A stretch of DNA of 64,000 nt from Roseibium algicola (GTDB lineage Bacteria; Pseudomonadota; Alphaproteobacteria; Rhizobiales; Stappiaceae), in the NCBI RefSeq assembly GCF_001999245.1, contig NZ_CP019631.1, positions 248,001 through 312,000 on the forward strand, written 5' to 3'. Position numbers and translations under genes: made by a program. Below, piece by piece: positions 42,813 to 50,858 of the stretch; positions within the stretch are counted from its first letter, which is position 1, and each line of letters begins with the position of its first letter. Under the pieces are notes generated by a model. It saw only the letters and a list, made by a program, of their open reading frames with translations, did no database searches and was not told where the DNA came from.

Positions 42813-44249
42813 ATGACAAAGCACGACAATCTGATCGGCGGCAAATGGCTGCCTTCCAACACCTATTCCGAAAACCGCAATCCTTCGAACACCGATGATG
42901 TCGTCGGCCTTTATGCCCAGGGAGGCGTTGACGATGTCGATGCCGCCGTCACCGCAGCGCGCAAGGCCGCGCCAGGCTGGGCAGCGGCAACGCCGCAGAC
43001 CCGCCATGATCTGCTGGACGCGGTTGGGCGAAAGTTGGCGGAACGGGCCGAAGAATATGGCCGCCTGCTGTCGCGCGAGGAAGGCAAGATGCTGGCGGAA
43101 GGCATCGGCGAAACCATGCGCGCCGCCCAGGTTTTCAAGTTCTTTGCCGGTGAAGCGCTGCGCGTGACCGGCGATATGCAGGCCTCCGTGCGGCCCGACA
43201 TCGACGTTGAGGTTACGCGTGAGCCGGTCGGTGTGATCGGCCTGATCACCCCGTGGAACTTTCCCATCGCCATTCCCGCCTGGAAGGCAGCACCCGCGCT
43301 GGCCTATGGCAATTGCGTCGTTTTGAAACCGGCGGACCTGACACCGGGCTGCGCTCATGTGATCGCAACTCTGCTGGATGAATGCGGCTGTCCGCCCGGT
43401 GTCTTCAACCTGGTCATGGGGCGAGGTTCTGTTGTTGGCGAGGCCATCGTCACCCACCCGGATGTCGATGCGGTTTCCTTCACCGGGTCCGTTGCCACGG
43501 GAAGCCATATTGCCGAAGTGTGCGGACGGCTTAAACGCAAGTGCCAGCTTGAAATGGGCGGCAAGAACCCGATGGTGGTGCTGGATGACGCCGATCTGGA
43601 TGTCGCCGTTTCCGCATGCCTGAACGGGACGTTCTTTTCCACCGGCCAACGCTGCACCGCGTCCTCGCGCATGATCGTGCAGGCGGGCATTCACGACGCT
43701 TTCGTTGAGAAGCTGCAAACAGCAATGCTGGCATTGAAGGTCGGGGATGCGCTTGATCCCGCTACCCAGATTGGACCGGTGGTCGACGAAAAACAGCTCT
43801 CTTCGAACCTTGCCTATGTGGACCTTGCCCGGAAAGAAGGCGCAAAGGTGATTGGCGGCGAGCGGCTCGAACATGCCGTACCCGGCTATTTTCAGGCCCC
43901 GGCACTGTTTCTCGAGACGACCAATTCCATGCGCATCAACCGGGAAGAGATTTTCGGTCCCTGTGGATCCGTCATCAAGGTGGCCGACTTCGAGGAAGCC
44001 ATTACAGTTGCAAACGACACCGAATTCGGCCTGTCAGCCGGTATCTGCACCTCAAGCCTGAAACACGCCCGCGACTTCAAGCGGCGTGCCAGGGCCGGTA
44101 TGGTGATGGTCAACCTGCCGACCGCCGGTGTTGATTTTCACGTTCCCTTCGGCGGCACCAGGGGATCGTCTTTTGGACCACGTGAACAGGGCCGCTACGC
44201 GGCGGAATTCTTCACCACGGTCAAGACCAGCTACCTGTTTGCAGGCTAG
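42813..44249 (+). CDS. Aldehyde dehydrogenase, 2-ketoglutarate-semialdehyde dehydrogenase type
   Basis: NAD(P)-dependent enzyme of 478 residues. Catalytic Cys281 (TGQRCTAS) and Glu247 (LEMGGKN) are present, with cofactor loop ITPWNFPIAIPAWKAAPALA. The C-terminus (GPREQGRYAAEFFTTVKT) and overall wording resemble alpha-ketoglutarate-semialdehyde dehydrogenases; succinate-semialdehyde dehydrogenase is the alternative. It oxidises the aldehyde probably made by the DapA-family lyase, feeding the citric acid cycle. Confidence 0.9.
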   Translation: MTKHDNLIGGKWLPSNTYSENRNPSNTDDVVGLYAQGGVDDVDAAVTAARKAAPGWAAATPQTRHDLLDAVGRKLAERAEEYGRLLSREEGKMLAEGIGETMRAAQVFKFFAGEALRVTGDMQASVRPDIDVEVTREPVGVIGLITPWNFPIAIPAWKAAPALAYGNCVVLKPADLTPGCAHVIATLLDECGCPPGVFNLVMGRGSVVGEAIVTHPDVDAVSFTGSVATGSHIAEVCGRLKRKCQLEMGGKNPMVVLDDADLDVAVSACLNGTFFSTGQRCTASSRMIVQAGIHDAFVEKLQTAMLALKVGDALDPATQIGPVVDEKQLSSNLAYVDLARKEGAKVIGGERLEHAVPGYFQAPALFLETTNSMRINREEIFGPCGSVIKVADFEEAITVANDTEFGLSAGICTSSLKHARDFKRRARAGMVMVNLPTAGVDFHVPFGGTRGSSFGPREQGRYAAEFFTTVKTSYLFAG

Positions 44250-44259
44250 GAGAAGCACA

Positions 44260-44736
44260 TTGGACAGCAAATCCGGCAAATTGCGCAACCGGTTTCTCGG
44301 GCTGTGCGATCACATCGCACAATGGTCTGAAGATCGCGACTTCAAGGTGGGCGCAGTCATTGTCGGGCCTGGCCAGGAAATCCGCGCGACAGGTTACAAC
44401 GGCCTGCCGCGCGGGGTCTCCGGAACGGATGAAACCCGTCTCGATCGCCCGAGCGGTGAAAAGTTCTTCTGGGTGGAACACGCCGAACGCAATGCGATCT
44501 ACAACGCAGCCCGCGCCGGTGTAGCGCTTGCCGGTTGCACCCTCTACGTCAACCGGTTTCCCTGTGCGGACTGCGCGAGGGCTATCATTCAAAGCGGGCT
44601 GTCCTGTGTGGAATGCCCGCCCAGACCATCGCATGACGGCAAGCTTGATCACAGTTTTGAGGTTTCCGAGATCATGCTCAAGGAAGCTGGAATAAAGATG
44701 ACGCTTGCTAAGCCGACTGCCGGCGGCTCCAGCTAA
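44260..44736 (+). CDS. Zinc-dependent deaminase of the dCMP/cytidine deaminase superfamily
   Basis: Protein of 158 residues with the zinc signature His74-Ala-Glu76 and PC-x2-C (Cys102, Cys105), as in dCMP deaminases. TTG 44260 is the likely start, with AGGAG seven bases before it and overlapping the ALDH stop region. It ends the catabolic operon, only eleven bases behind ALDH. A housekeeping dCMP deaminase is possible, but its position suggests it removes an amino group from a nitrogen-bearing ring or related intermediate of the operon's substrate. Confidence 0.82.
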   Translation: MDSKSGKLRNRFLGLCDHIAQWSEDRDFKVGAVIVGPGQEIRATGYNGLPRGVSGTDETRLDRPSGEKFFWVEHAERNAIYNAARAGVALAGCTLYVNRFPCADCARAIIQSGLSCVECPPRPSHDGKLDHSFEVSEIMLKEAGIKMTLAKPTAGGSS

Positions 44737-44770
44737 AACCGGGAGTTCCTTGGGTGGGGGGGGCCGGTTT
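44736..44770. terminator. Hairpin at convergent operon ends, with G-run
   Basis: Inverted repeat AAACCGG (44736-44742) and CCGGTTT (44764-44770) separated by a G-rich loop containing eight consecutive G. It lies in the short gap between two convergent genes. Likely bidirectional terminator of modest strength. Confidence 0.45.
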
Positions 44771-44778
44771 GGTGGTGG

Positions 44779-45261
44779 TCAGTCGCCCCGGCGGGCCGCA
44801 TCGATGGCAGCTACGTCGATTTTCTTCATCTCCATCATTGCGCCAAAGGCGCGCTTTGCTTCGCCGCCGCCGGCATCCAGGGCTTCCATCAGCGTGCGCG
44901 GGGTGATCTGCCAGGAAATGCCCCATTTGTCCCTGCACCATCCGCAGGCGCTTTCCTCGCCGCCATTGTCGACAATGGCGTTCCAGTAACGGTCGGTTTC
45001 TTCCTGATCCTCGGTCGAAACCTGGAAAGAGAACGCTTCGCTGTGCTTGAATGTGGGGCCGCCGTTCAGGCCGAGACAAGGAATGCCCAGCACGGTAAAT
45101 TCCACGGTCAGAACGTCGCCCTCTTTCCCGGAAGGATAGTCGCCGGGGGCGTGGTTGACGGCTTTCAGGGCGCTGTCCGGAAAGGTTTCAGCGTAAAATC
45201 GTGCCGCGGCCTCGGCGTCTTTTTCGTACCAGAGGCAAATCGTGTTCTTTGCAATCGACAT
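44779..45261 (-). CDS. VOC-superfamily protein, PhnB/3-demethylubiquinone-methyltransferase-like
   Basis: Protein of 160 residues, opening with ICLWYEKDAEAAARFYAETF and containing FQVSTEDQEETDRYW and CGWCRDKWGISWQITPR, the hallmarks of the PhnB-like glyoxalase fold. ATG 45261 is chosen because family members start close to the first beta strand. Enzymatic role is unknown. It is often found with SRPBCC, DUF1428 and ECF42/YCII genes, all of which occur in the next 12 kb. Confidence 0.85.
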   Translation of the reverse strand: MSIAKNTICLWYEKDAEAAARFYAETFPDSALKAVNHAPGDYPSGKEGDVLTVEFTVLGIPCLGLNGGPTFKHSEAFSFQVSTEDQEETDRYWNAIVDNGGEESACGWCRDKWGISWQITPRTLMEALDAGGGEAKRAFGAMMEMKKIDVAAIDAARRGD

Positions 45262-45351
45262 TGTTTCCAGTCCTGGAGTTATACCGTCGCCCCGGATGGC
45301 TGTACTCAAAGATCCAGAGGCGACATGACATTGTTTGCGGAAAAGCCCGCG

Positions 45352-46026
45352 TCAGCCCGTGCTTCGTTTCGCTTGTTCGGCGTCCGCCGTCTGCCAATGC
45401 TGCATGTGATCTGCCATGGCCTTCTTGAAAGCGGGGCGGGATGTTGCCCGTTCGACATAGGCTGCAAGATGCGGATGGGCATCAAGGGCCTCTTCGGCCG
45501 CGACCACGCGCAGCACTTCCACCATCGCGATGTCGGCGACGGAGAAGTCACCGGCGAGCCACTCCTTGTCGCCCAGAGCCTGCTGTAGCGCAGTCAGCTT
45601 GGTATCCATGTCTGCCTTTGCGTGAGCTTTGACGTCGGCTGCCGGAGGAGGGCCGAAGAATTCCGGGACCCGCTCGGCCAGGATCATGCTGACCCAGTGC
45701 ATCACCGACAATTCAACCGTGTTCAGCGCGGCGAACAGCCACTGCCAGATTTCCGCTTTCCGGTCATCCGGCAGCAACGGGGTGCCTTCGCAAAGGTAGA
45801 CAAGGATCGCTCCGCTTTCGAAAAGCGTCTGCTCACCGTCCTGGATTACGGGCACTTGCGTAAATGGCTGCAGTTTGCGGTGTTCGGCGCTCTTGGGGTG
45901 TGCGGGTACTGTCGCAACCTGGTAGCTGCGACCAATCTCCTCCAGGCCCCAGCGGACCCGTAGATCCCGCACGAACCCGCGTGGAAACTCCGGCAGCCAG
46001 TCGAAGGTGTAGAGGGTAAGGGTCAT
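45352..46026 (-). CDS. Glutathione S-transferase family protein
   Basis: Protein of 224 residues: thioredoxin-like N-terminal domain (FTQVPVIQDGEQTLFESGAILVYL, about 50-75) and helical C-terminal domain ending with DFSVADIAMVEVLRVV. The conserved cis-proline is in QVPVIQD. The start overlaps the stop of the DUF1428 gene by four bases, so the two are translated together. Role likely detoxification or thiol transfer. Confidence 0.9.
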   Translation of the reverse strand: MTLTLYTFDWLPEFPRGFVRDLRVRWGLEEIGRSYQVATVPAHPKSAEHRKLQPFTQVPVIQDGEQTLFESGAILVYLCEGTPLLPDDRKAEIWQWLFAALNTVELSVMHWVSMILAERVPEFFGPPPAADVKAHAKADMDTKLTALQQALGDKEWLAGDFSVADIAMVEVLRVVAAEEALDAHPHLAAYVERATSRPAFKKAMADHMQHWQTADAEQAKRSTG

Positions 46027-46748
46027 GCGGCTTTCTCCGAGTCGAAGAGCGGATCGAAGCCGGCCCACATCATCCGCATTCCGTCGAAGGGCATTGCGGA
46101 CATGTCCATGTCGGCCATCCCCGCTTCCATTTCTTTGGCAGCGGCATCACATGTGGCACGGTCCGGCCAGGCAACCCAGCTGAAGACGGGCACTTCGGTG
46201 TCTTCCACCTTGGAGGCCCGGTAGAAATCGGTCTTCTGCCCGCGCGGTACATCCGTGCCCCAGTTTTCGATCATCCCGAGAGCGCCGAATTTCTCGAACA
46301 TCTTCCAGCCTTCGTCCGCCATCTCGGCGTAGGCCTTCTTGTTCGTTTCGGGCACTGCCAGCAGAAACCCCTGATAATAGCCAGCATCGCTGTGTCTGCC
46401 TGCCTCATAGACAGGGGCAAATCCGCCGAAGATCATCCGGCTGCCATCGAACGGCATTTCCGGAATTTCCTTCATGGCAGGGTCGTTCTGCATCTTTTCC
46501 CAGGAAGCATCGGCAGCAGCCTTGTCCGGCCATTCGATCCAGGAAAACACGATTGCCTCGTCTGCCTTGGCGTCCACGGCGCCGTAGAAGTCCGTGACCT
46601 TGCCCTTCGGAACATCAACACCCCAGGTTTCGACCATGCGGGTGGCGCCGTAGGATTTGAACAGAGGCCAGGCAGCGGCGATGTGGTCGGCATATTTCTG
46701 CTTGTTTGCGGCCGGAACAGCCGCTACCGCACCTGTGAAATAGGACAT
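46023..46748 (-). CDS. Tandem DUF1428 protein
   Basis: Protein of 241 residues made of two DUF1428 copies, about 1-120 and 124-241. Corresponding stretches line up: MVETWGVDVPKGKVTDFY with MIENWGTDVPRGQKTDFY, FSWIEWPDKAAAD with FSWVAWPDRATCD, and MPFDGSRMIFGGF with MPFDGMRMMWAGF. Usual family members have one copy, so this is a fused duplication in the dimeric ferredoxin-like alpha+beta barrel style. Function unknown. The start ATG 46748 follows AGGAGG; ATG 46757 is also possible. Confidence 0.85.
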   Translation of the reverse strand: MSYFTGAVAAVPAANKQKYADHIAAAWPLFKSYGATRMVETWGVDVPKGKVTDFYGAVDAKADEAIVFSWIEWPDKAAADASWEKMQNDPAMKEIPEMPFDGSRMIFGGFAPVYEAGRHSDAGYYQGFLLAVPETNKKAYAEMADEGWKMFEKFGALGMIENWGTDVPRGQKTDFYRASKVEDTEVPVFSWVAWPDRATCDAAAKEMEAGMADMDMSAMPFDGMRMMWAGFDPLFDSEKAA

Positions 46749-46848
46749 GGCGATCATTTCCTCCTTTTTGTCGGGATGATGGGAACATCCCGGTTGCAGC
46801 ATTATCGTGACAGCGTTAGTATGAAAAAACAACTGCCAGTATGAAAAA

Positions 46849-47508
46849 ATGACCAAAGAGACAAAAACAGCAACGCGCCTTCGTTATGACGAGGGGTGCC
46901 TGGCCGCCCACGCCCTGAACCTAATAGGTGACAGGTGGGCTCTGCTCGTTGTGCGCGAGCTTATGTTTTCCGCTAAACGCTTTCAGATGATCCGCGCCGG
47001 GTTGCCGGGCATAACCGCGAGTGTTCTGACCGGCCGTCTTGCACAGCTCGTAGAGGTCGATGTCATCGAACACGATGAGCGACTGGGGGTGTATTCGCTG
47101 ACGGAGGCGGGTCAGGCTCTGCTGCCCGTGCTGGAATCGCTGTGCCGGTGGGCGTTGCTGGTGCCCGGTCACGATCCGACGCGTTTCATCAGCCCGTCTG
47201 CCTTGATGATTTCCATGGGTGTCAACGTCGTTCCGGAGGCTGCGGCGCAAGCAGACGCACTTGCCGGGTTCGATTTCAAGGGCGAGGCATTCGAGATGCA
47301 GCTGATCTCCGGCAGGGTCCACACCAAGGCGGTTTCCCGGCCTGACGCGCCCTTTGTGCTTTCCGGCAATGGCAACCGGATGGCTTCAGCCGTTTATGGG
47401 TCAGTCCCGCTTGCGGATCTGATCGCCAAAGGCGTGGTTGAGGTGTCGGGAGATGTTCCCCTTGCTACTGAATTCGTCTCGCGGTTCAAGCTGCAACGGA
47501 AGGCCTGA
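46849..47508 (+). CDS. HxlR-family transcriptional regulator
   Basis: Protein of 219 residues: HxlR winged helix in residues about 15-105 (CLAAHALNLIGDRWALLVVREL; LTGRLAQLVEVDVIEH), extended by a 110-residue C-terminal domain of SCP2-like appearance. It diverges from the DUF1428-GST pair with about 100 bases between, so it is probably their regulator. Many HxlR proteins of this longer type respond to redox or electrophile stress. Confidence 0.88.
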   Translation: MTKETKTATRLRYDEGCLAAHALNLIGDRWALLVVRELMFSAKRFQMIRAGLPGITASVLTGRLAQLVEVDVIEHDERLGVYSLTEAGQALLPVLESLCRWALLVPGHDPTRFISPSALMISMGVNVVPEAAAQADALAGFDFKGEAFEMQLISGRVHTKAVSRPDAPFVLSGNGNRMASAVYGSVPLADLIAKGVVEVSGDVPLATEFVSRFKLQRKA

Positions 47509-47537
47509 GTTGGCCGGACGGCCAGTTGGTGCTGTCG

Positions 47538-47555
47538 CCCGTGCCCGTGCCCGTG
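47538..47555. repeat. Short tandem repeat (CCCGTG)x3
   Basis: Three perfect copies of CCCGTG in the gap between HxlR and RpiR genes. Too short for a function to be claimed; it could be length-variable. Confidence 0.5.
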
Positions 47556-47604
47556 CCAGTACCGGCTCCGGGGTTTGTAATAAAAATTTCATCGAACTGT
47601 AGCC

Positions 47605-47620
47605 TGCAATTCAAATTGCA
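47605..47620. promoter_or_regulatory. Candidate RpiR operator
   Basis: Perfect inverted repeat TGCAATT-CA-AATTGCA, 17 bases upstream of the RpiR-family start. Suggests autoregulation, possibly shared with the ugp-type operon that follows. Confidence 0.45.
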
Positions 47621-47636
47621 AAACTAGAACGATGGC

Positions 47637-48521
47637 ATGTCAAAACCTGTGCCATCCTCCGGTTTCCTGTCCGATCTCATCACCCGCAACGCCTCCCGGC
47701 TGACAGGGTCCGATACCCGTCTACTCGATGTGCTGGTCAAGGACCCGATCCGTGCCGCTATCGAAAACGGCAAGGAAGTGTCCCTTCGTGCGGGCGTGCA
47801 TCCCGCCGCAGCGGTGCGTCTGGCCAAGCGGCTCGGCTTTGAAGGTTATCCGGAATTTCGAGCCTACCTGCAGGCAAATCTGGTTGAGGAAGGCAACGAC
47901 TTCGAGAACCCGGCCGCCCGCATGGCGGCCCGGCTGGTGCGGGCGGAAGAAGGGCAAGTGCTGTCGTCCGTGCTCGATAGTGAAATTGCCGCCCTCGAGG
48001 CCTTGCGTACCGCCGTCCCCGATAGCGATATCCGCGCCTTCTCCGAAGCCCTGCGCGATGCCCGCAAGATCTTCATTTTCGGTCGCGGTCATGCCGCGAG
48101 CCTGTCCTCGCTGATTGCCCTGCGCTTGCAGCGCTCCGGCTATGATGCCGCCGACCTTGGCGACCGCACCCATCACTTTGCCGAGATGCTGAACAGGCTC
48201 TCACCGGACGATGTCGTCTGGCTGCTCGCCTTCCGCCGCCCTTCACAGCAAATTAGCGATGCAAACGGGATTGCGTCCATGCGCGGCGCCACAAGGTTGG
48301 CGCTGACGGACCTGCTCGCGGCCCGGTTCGACCCCGCGCCCGATCATCAGATCTGCGCCTCGCGCGGTGAGGCGGGCGAATCCCAGTCGCTGGTCGTGCC
48401 GATGACCATTGCCAACGCGGTCATTCTCGATCTCGCCGGTATCGATGGCGGTAGATCGATCCGGTCCCTGGAGGAATTCAAGGCATTTCGTCAATCGCTG
48501 CCGCCACGCTGGCGCAGATGA
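47637..48521 (+). CDS. RpiR/MurR-family regulator
   Basis: Regulator of 294 residues: N-terminal RpiR HTH (SLRAGVHPAAAVRLAKRLGF, then EGYPEFRAYLQ) and a C-terminal SIS domain (IFIFGRGHAASLSSLIALRL; VVWLLAFRRPSQQISDA) that binds sugar phosphates. It precedes the ugp-type operon in the same direction and probably controls it in response to a phosphorylated compound, instead of the phosphate-starvation control known from E. coli ugp. Confidence 0.9.
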   Translation: MSKPVPSSGFLSDLITRNASRLTGSDTRLLDVLVKDPIRAAIENGKEVSLRAGVHPAAAVRLAKRLGFEGYPEFRAYLQANLVEEGNDFENPAARMAARLVRAEEGQVLSSVLDSEIAALEALRTAVPDSDIRAFSEALRDARKIFIFGRGHAASLSSLIALRLQRSGYDAADLGDRTHHFAEMLNRLSPDDVVWLLAFRRPSQQISDANGIASMRGATRLALTDLLAARFDPAPDHQICASRGEAGESQSLVVPMTIANAVILDLAGIDGGRSIRSLEEFKAFRQSLPPRWRR

Positions 48522-48661
48522 GTTTGCCAGCAGACCTGCCTTCTCCCGGAAGCAGGGCCGGACACGGAAATCGCTGAACAAACCAAGAAAGACCGCCGTT
48601 GGAACCGGCGGCAAAGTCTCGTGCGCAAACGGAAATAGTTCACTCTGACAAGGATGACTCC

Positions 48662-49918
48662 ATGTTGAAGAATTTGAAGAAAGTGCTGTTGGCGGGCCTG
48701 ATCGGCCTTTCTGGCAGCGTCGGTGCCGCGCAGGCGGACGTCACGGTTGAATTCTGGCACAGCTTCGATGGGAGCGGCGGCGAAGCGCTTGGCGAGATCA
48801 TTGAGAACTTTCAGGCTGCCAACCCTGATATCAAGATCGATGCCCAGTTCATCGGCAACTACAATGATATCGTCGCCAAGCTCCAGGCTGCCATCCCGGC
48901 GCGCCGGGCGCCGGACGCGGTTATCATGGAAGTCACCCGGTATGGTCTCTTCGCTGACCGCGGCGTACTGTTGGATCTGACCGAAAAGGTCGACAACGAC
49001 CCACTAAAGGACGACCTGTTCGATTTTGCCCGCGAAGTCGGCGTCTTTGAAGGCAAGAACTACATCGTGCCGTTCAACTCCTCCACGCCGGTGCTCTACT
49101 ACAACAAGGAGATCTTCGAGCGGGCCGGCTTTGCCGAAGAACCGGCGCTCAAGACCTACGACGATCTTCTGGCGGTATCCAAACAGATTACCGAGAAGCT
49201 GGGCGACGACGGCATCACGGGCATTGCCGCACCGGGTCAGTTCGCACGCTGGGGTCTCATCATGGATAACGACAGTGACCTGATCGACAGCAAGACCGGC
49301 GAGATCCTGATCGACAGCCCGAACACGATCGAAGCCTATGAATGGATGGCCTCGCTGGTGCATGAGCACAAGGTTGCCTCTGCCGACGGCGTGACCAAGG
49401 AAAACAACGGCAGGGATGCCTTCCTGGCCGGCAAGGTCGGCATCATGTTGAATTCAACCGGCAACTACGGCCGCTCCAAGAAGGCGCTCGGCGATAACCT
49501 TGCCGTTCGTCCGATGCCTTGCAACAAGGTGTGTGCCGTGCCGATCGGTGGGGCTGGTATCGGTATTCTGTCGTCAGCCGACAAGGAAACCCAGGACGCC
49601 GCCTACAAGTTCATCAGCTTTGCCGCATCTCCTGAGTCCAACGCCACCTGGTTCTCTGGCACCGGCTATATGCCGATCAACAAGAATACCGCCAAACAGC
49701 CGCTGGCCGCCGCCGCCGTTCAGGACAAGCCCGGCATCACGGTTGCGATCGACCAGCTGGACTTCGCCCGTGGCCGTCCGCGCCCGCCGGTGGTCACCTG
49801 GATGCGTGCAACCGAATACGACATGTGGCAGGCCATGGCCCTTGGTCAGCGTGATGTCACGGAAACCTTGAAGGATTTCGCGGACCGCACCCGAAAGGAA
49901 GCCGAGCGTACCAACTGA
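48662..49918 (+). CDS. ugpB: sn-Glycerol-3-phosphate-type ABC transporter binding protein
   Basis: Binding protein of 418 residues with signal peptide (KNLKKVLLAGLIGLSGSVGA, cleavage near AQA-DV). The opening VTVEFWHSFDGSGGEALGEI and the ligand-region PFNSSTPVLYYNKEIFERAG strongly resemble UgpB. It binds glycerol 3-phosphate or glycerophosphodiesters in the periplasm. A perfect hairpin follows the gene (49944-49970), and a smaller one (48593-48611) lies in its leader. Confidence 0.87.
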   Translation: MLKNLKKVLLAGLIGLSGSVGAAQADVTVEFWHSFDGSGGEALGEIIENFQAANPDIKIDAQFIGNYNDIVAKLQAAIPARRAPDAVIMEVTRYGLFADRGVLLDLTEKVDNDPLKDDLFDFAREVGVFEGKNYIVPFNSSTPVLYYNKEIFERAGFAEEPALKTYDDLLAVSKQITEKLGDDGITGIAAPGQFARWGLIMDNDSDLIDSKTGEILIDSPNTIEAYEWMASLVHEHKVASADGVTKENNGRDAFLAGKVGIMLNSTGNYGRSKKALGDNLAVRPMPCNKVCAVPIGGAGIGILSSADKETQDAAYKFISFAASPESNATWFSGTGYMPINKNTAKQPLAAAAVQDKPGITVAIDQLDFARGRPRPPVVTWMRATEYDMWQAMALGQRDVTETLKDFADRTRKEAERTN

Positions 49919-49943
49919 TCGCCCGATTTTCTTTCGACATCAG

Positions 49944-49970
49944 CACCGGGCTTCCAGATGAAGCCCGGTG
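49944..49970 (+). other. Intercistronic hairpin behind ugpB
   Basis: Perfect eleven-base-pair stem CACCGGGCTTC/GAAGCCCGGTG with loop CAGAT, between ugpB and the first permease gene, no T-tract. Third example in the window of a strong hairpin flanking a binding-protein gene, probably for differential expression. Confidence 0.65.
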
Positions 49971-49988
49971 TCTCCGGAGCCTTTTCCG

Positions 49989-50858
49989 ATGCTGTCCCGC
50001 CTGACACCCTATATTCTGGTGCTGCCGCTGATCTCCTTCATCGCGGTGTTCACCTACATTCCGATTGCAGCCAGTCTCAATCTCAGCTTCCGGGAATGGG
50101 ATTTCCTGTCGCCGACGATGCCCCTTGTCGGTTTCGAAAACTACCGGCTGCTGTTCTCGTCCCACGAGTTCTGGAACTCGCTCAAGGTGACTGCGATCTT
50201 TGCTGTCATTTCCGTACCGATCCGGCTTTGCCTTGCGCTTGTGGTTGCAAGTTACCTGGTCCGGGAGGCCTTGCCGTCCCGTATTCTGCGCGGCGCGCTG
50301 TTCCTGCCATCTGTTACGTCCACCGTTTCCATCGCGGTGGTGTTTTCCTGGCTGTTTGCGACGGACTACGGCATGATCAATGCCTTCCTGCAAACTCTCG
50401 GCTTCGGCAAGGTTCCCTGGCTTCAGGACCCGCAGCTCGCGCTCTGGGTGCTGATCATCGTCAACACCTGGAAGCAGCTCGGCTACGATATCGTCATCTA
50501 CATCGCCGGGCTTCAGGCAATCCCGCAGGAACTTTATGACGCCGCCGCCGTCGATGGCGGCAGGAAAGGCCGCGTCTTCCGCCGTGTAACCGTTCCGCTG
50601 GTAATGCCGACAACCTATTTCCTGCTTGTCGTCTCGGTGATCGAGGCCTTTCAGGTGTTCACCGTCGTGGACGTCATGACCAAGGGTGGTCCGGCGGGGG
50701 CCACCGACATGCTGGTCAACATGCTCTACCGTGTCGGCTTCACATTGTTCGATATCGGGCAGGGCTCTGCACTGGCCGTTGTGCTCTTCGTGCTGCTGAT
50801 GGCATTGGCCCTCTTCAAGGCACGAGTTCTGGGTCGGAGGGTGCATTATGAAGCCTGA
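49989..50858 (+). CDS. ugpA: ABC transporter permease, UgpA-type
   Basis: Permease of 289 residues with six helices and EAA loop QELYDAAAVDGGRKGRVFRRV. ATG 49989 (MLSRLTPYI) has CGGAG upstream. Overlaps the next permease gene by eleven bases. Part of the glycerol-3-phosphate-type importer; the CUT1 family also carries sugars, so the exact substrate depends on the UgpB assignment. Confidence 0.88.
   Translation: MLSRLTPYILVLPLISFIAVFTYIPIAASLNLSFREWDFLSPTMPLVGFENYRLLFSSHEFWNSLKVTAIFAVISVPIRLCLALVVASYLVREALPSRILRGALFLPSVTSTVSIAVVFSWLFATDYGMINAFLQTLGFGKVPWLQDPQLALWVLIIVNTWKQLGYDIVIYIAGLQAIPQELYDAAAVDGGRKGRVFRRVTVPLVMPTTYFLLVVSVIEAFQVFTVVDVMTKGGPAGATDMLVNMLYRVGFTLFDIGQGSALAVVLFVLLMALALFKARVLGRRVHYEA

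Noticed and set aside
42681..43874. A 397-codon minus-strand frame opposite the aldehyde dehydrogenase.
   Set aside because: It is a shadow of the ALDH gene, whose catalytic residues are intact on the plus strand.
44756..44763. Run of eight G in the gap between convergent genes as a possible phase-variable tract.
   Set aside because: It lies outside coding sequence and promoter regions, so length change would have little effect; more likely part of the terminator loop.
47538..47555. CCCGTG tandem repeat as a regulatory or CRISPR-like repeat.
   Set aside because: Only three short copies with no spacers; too small to support a function.
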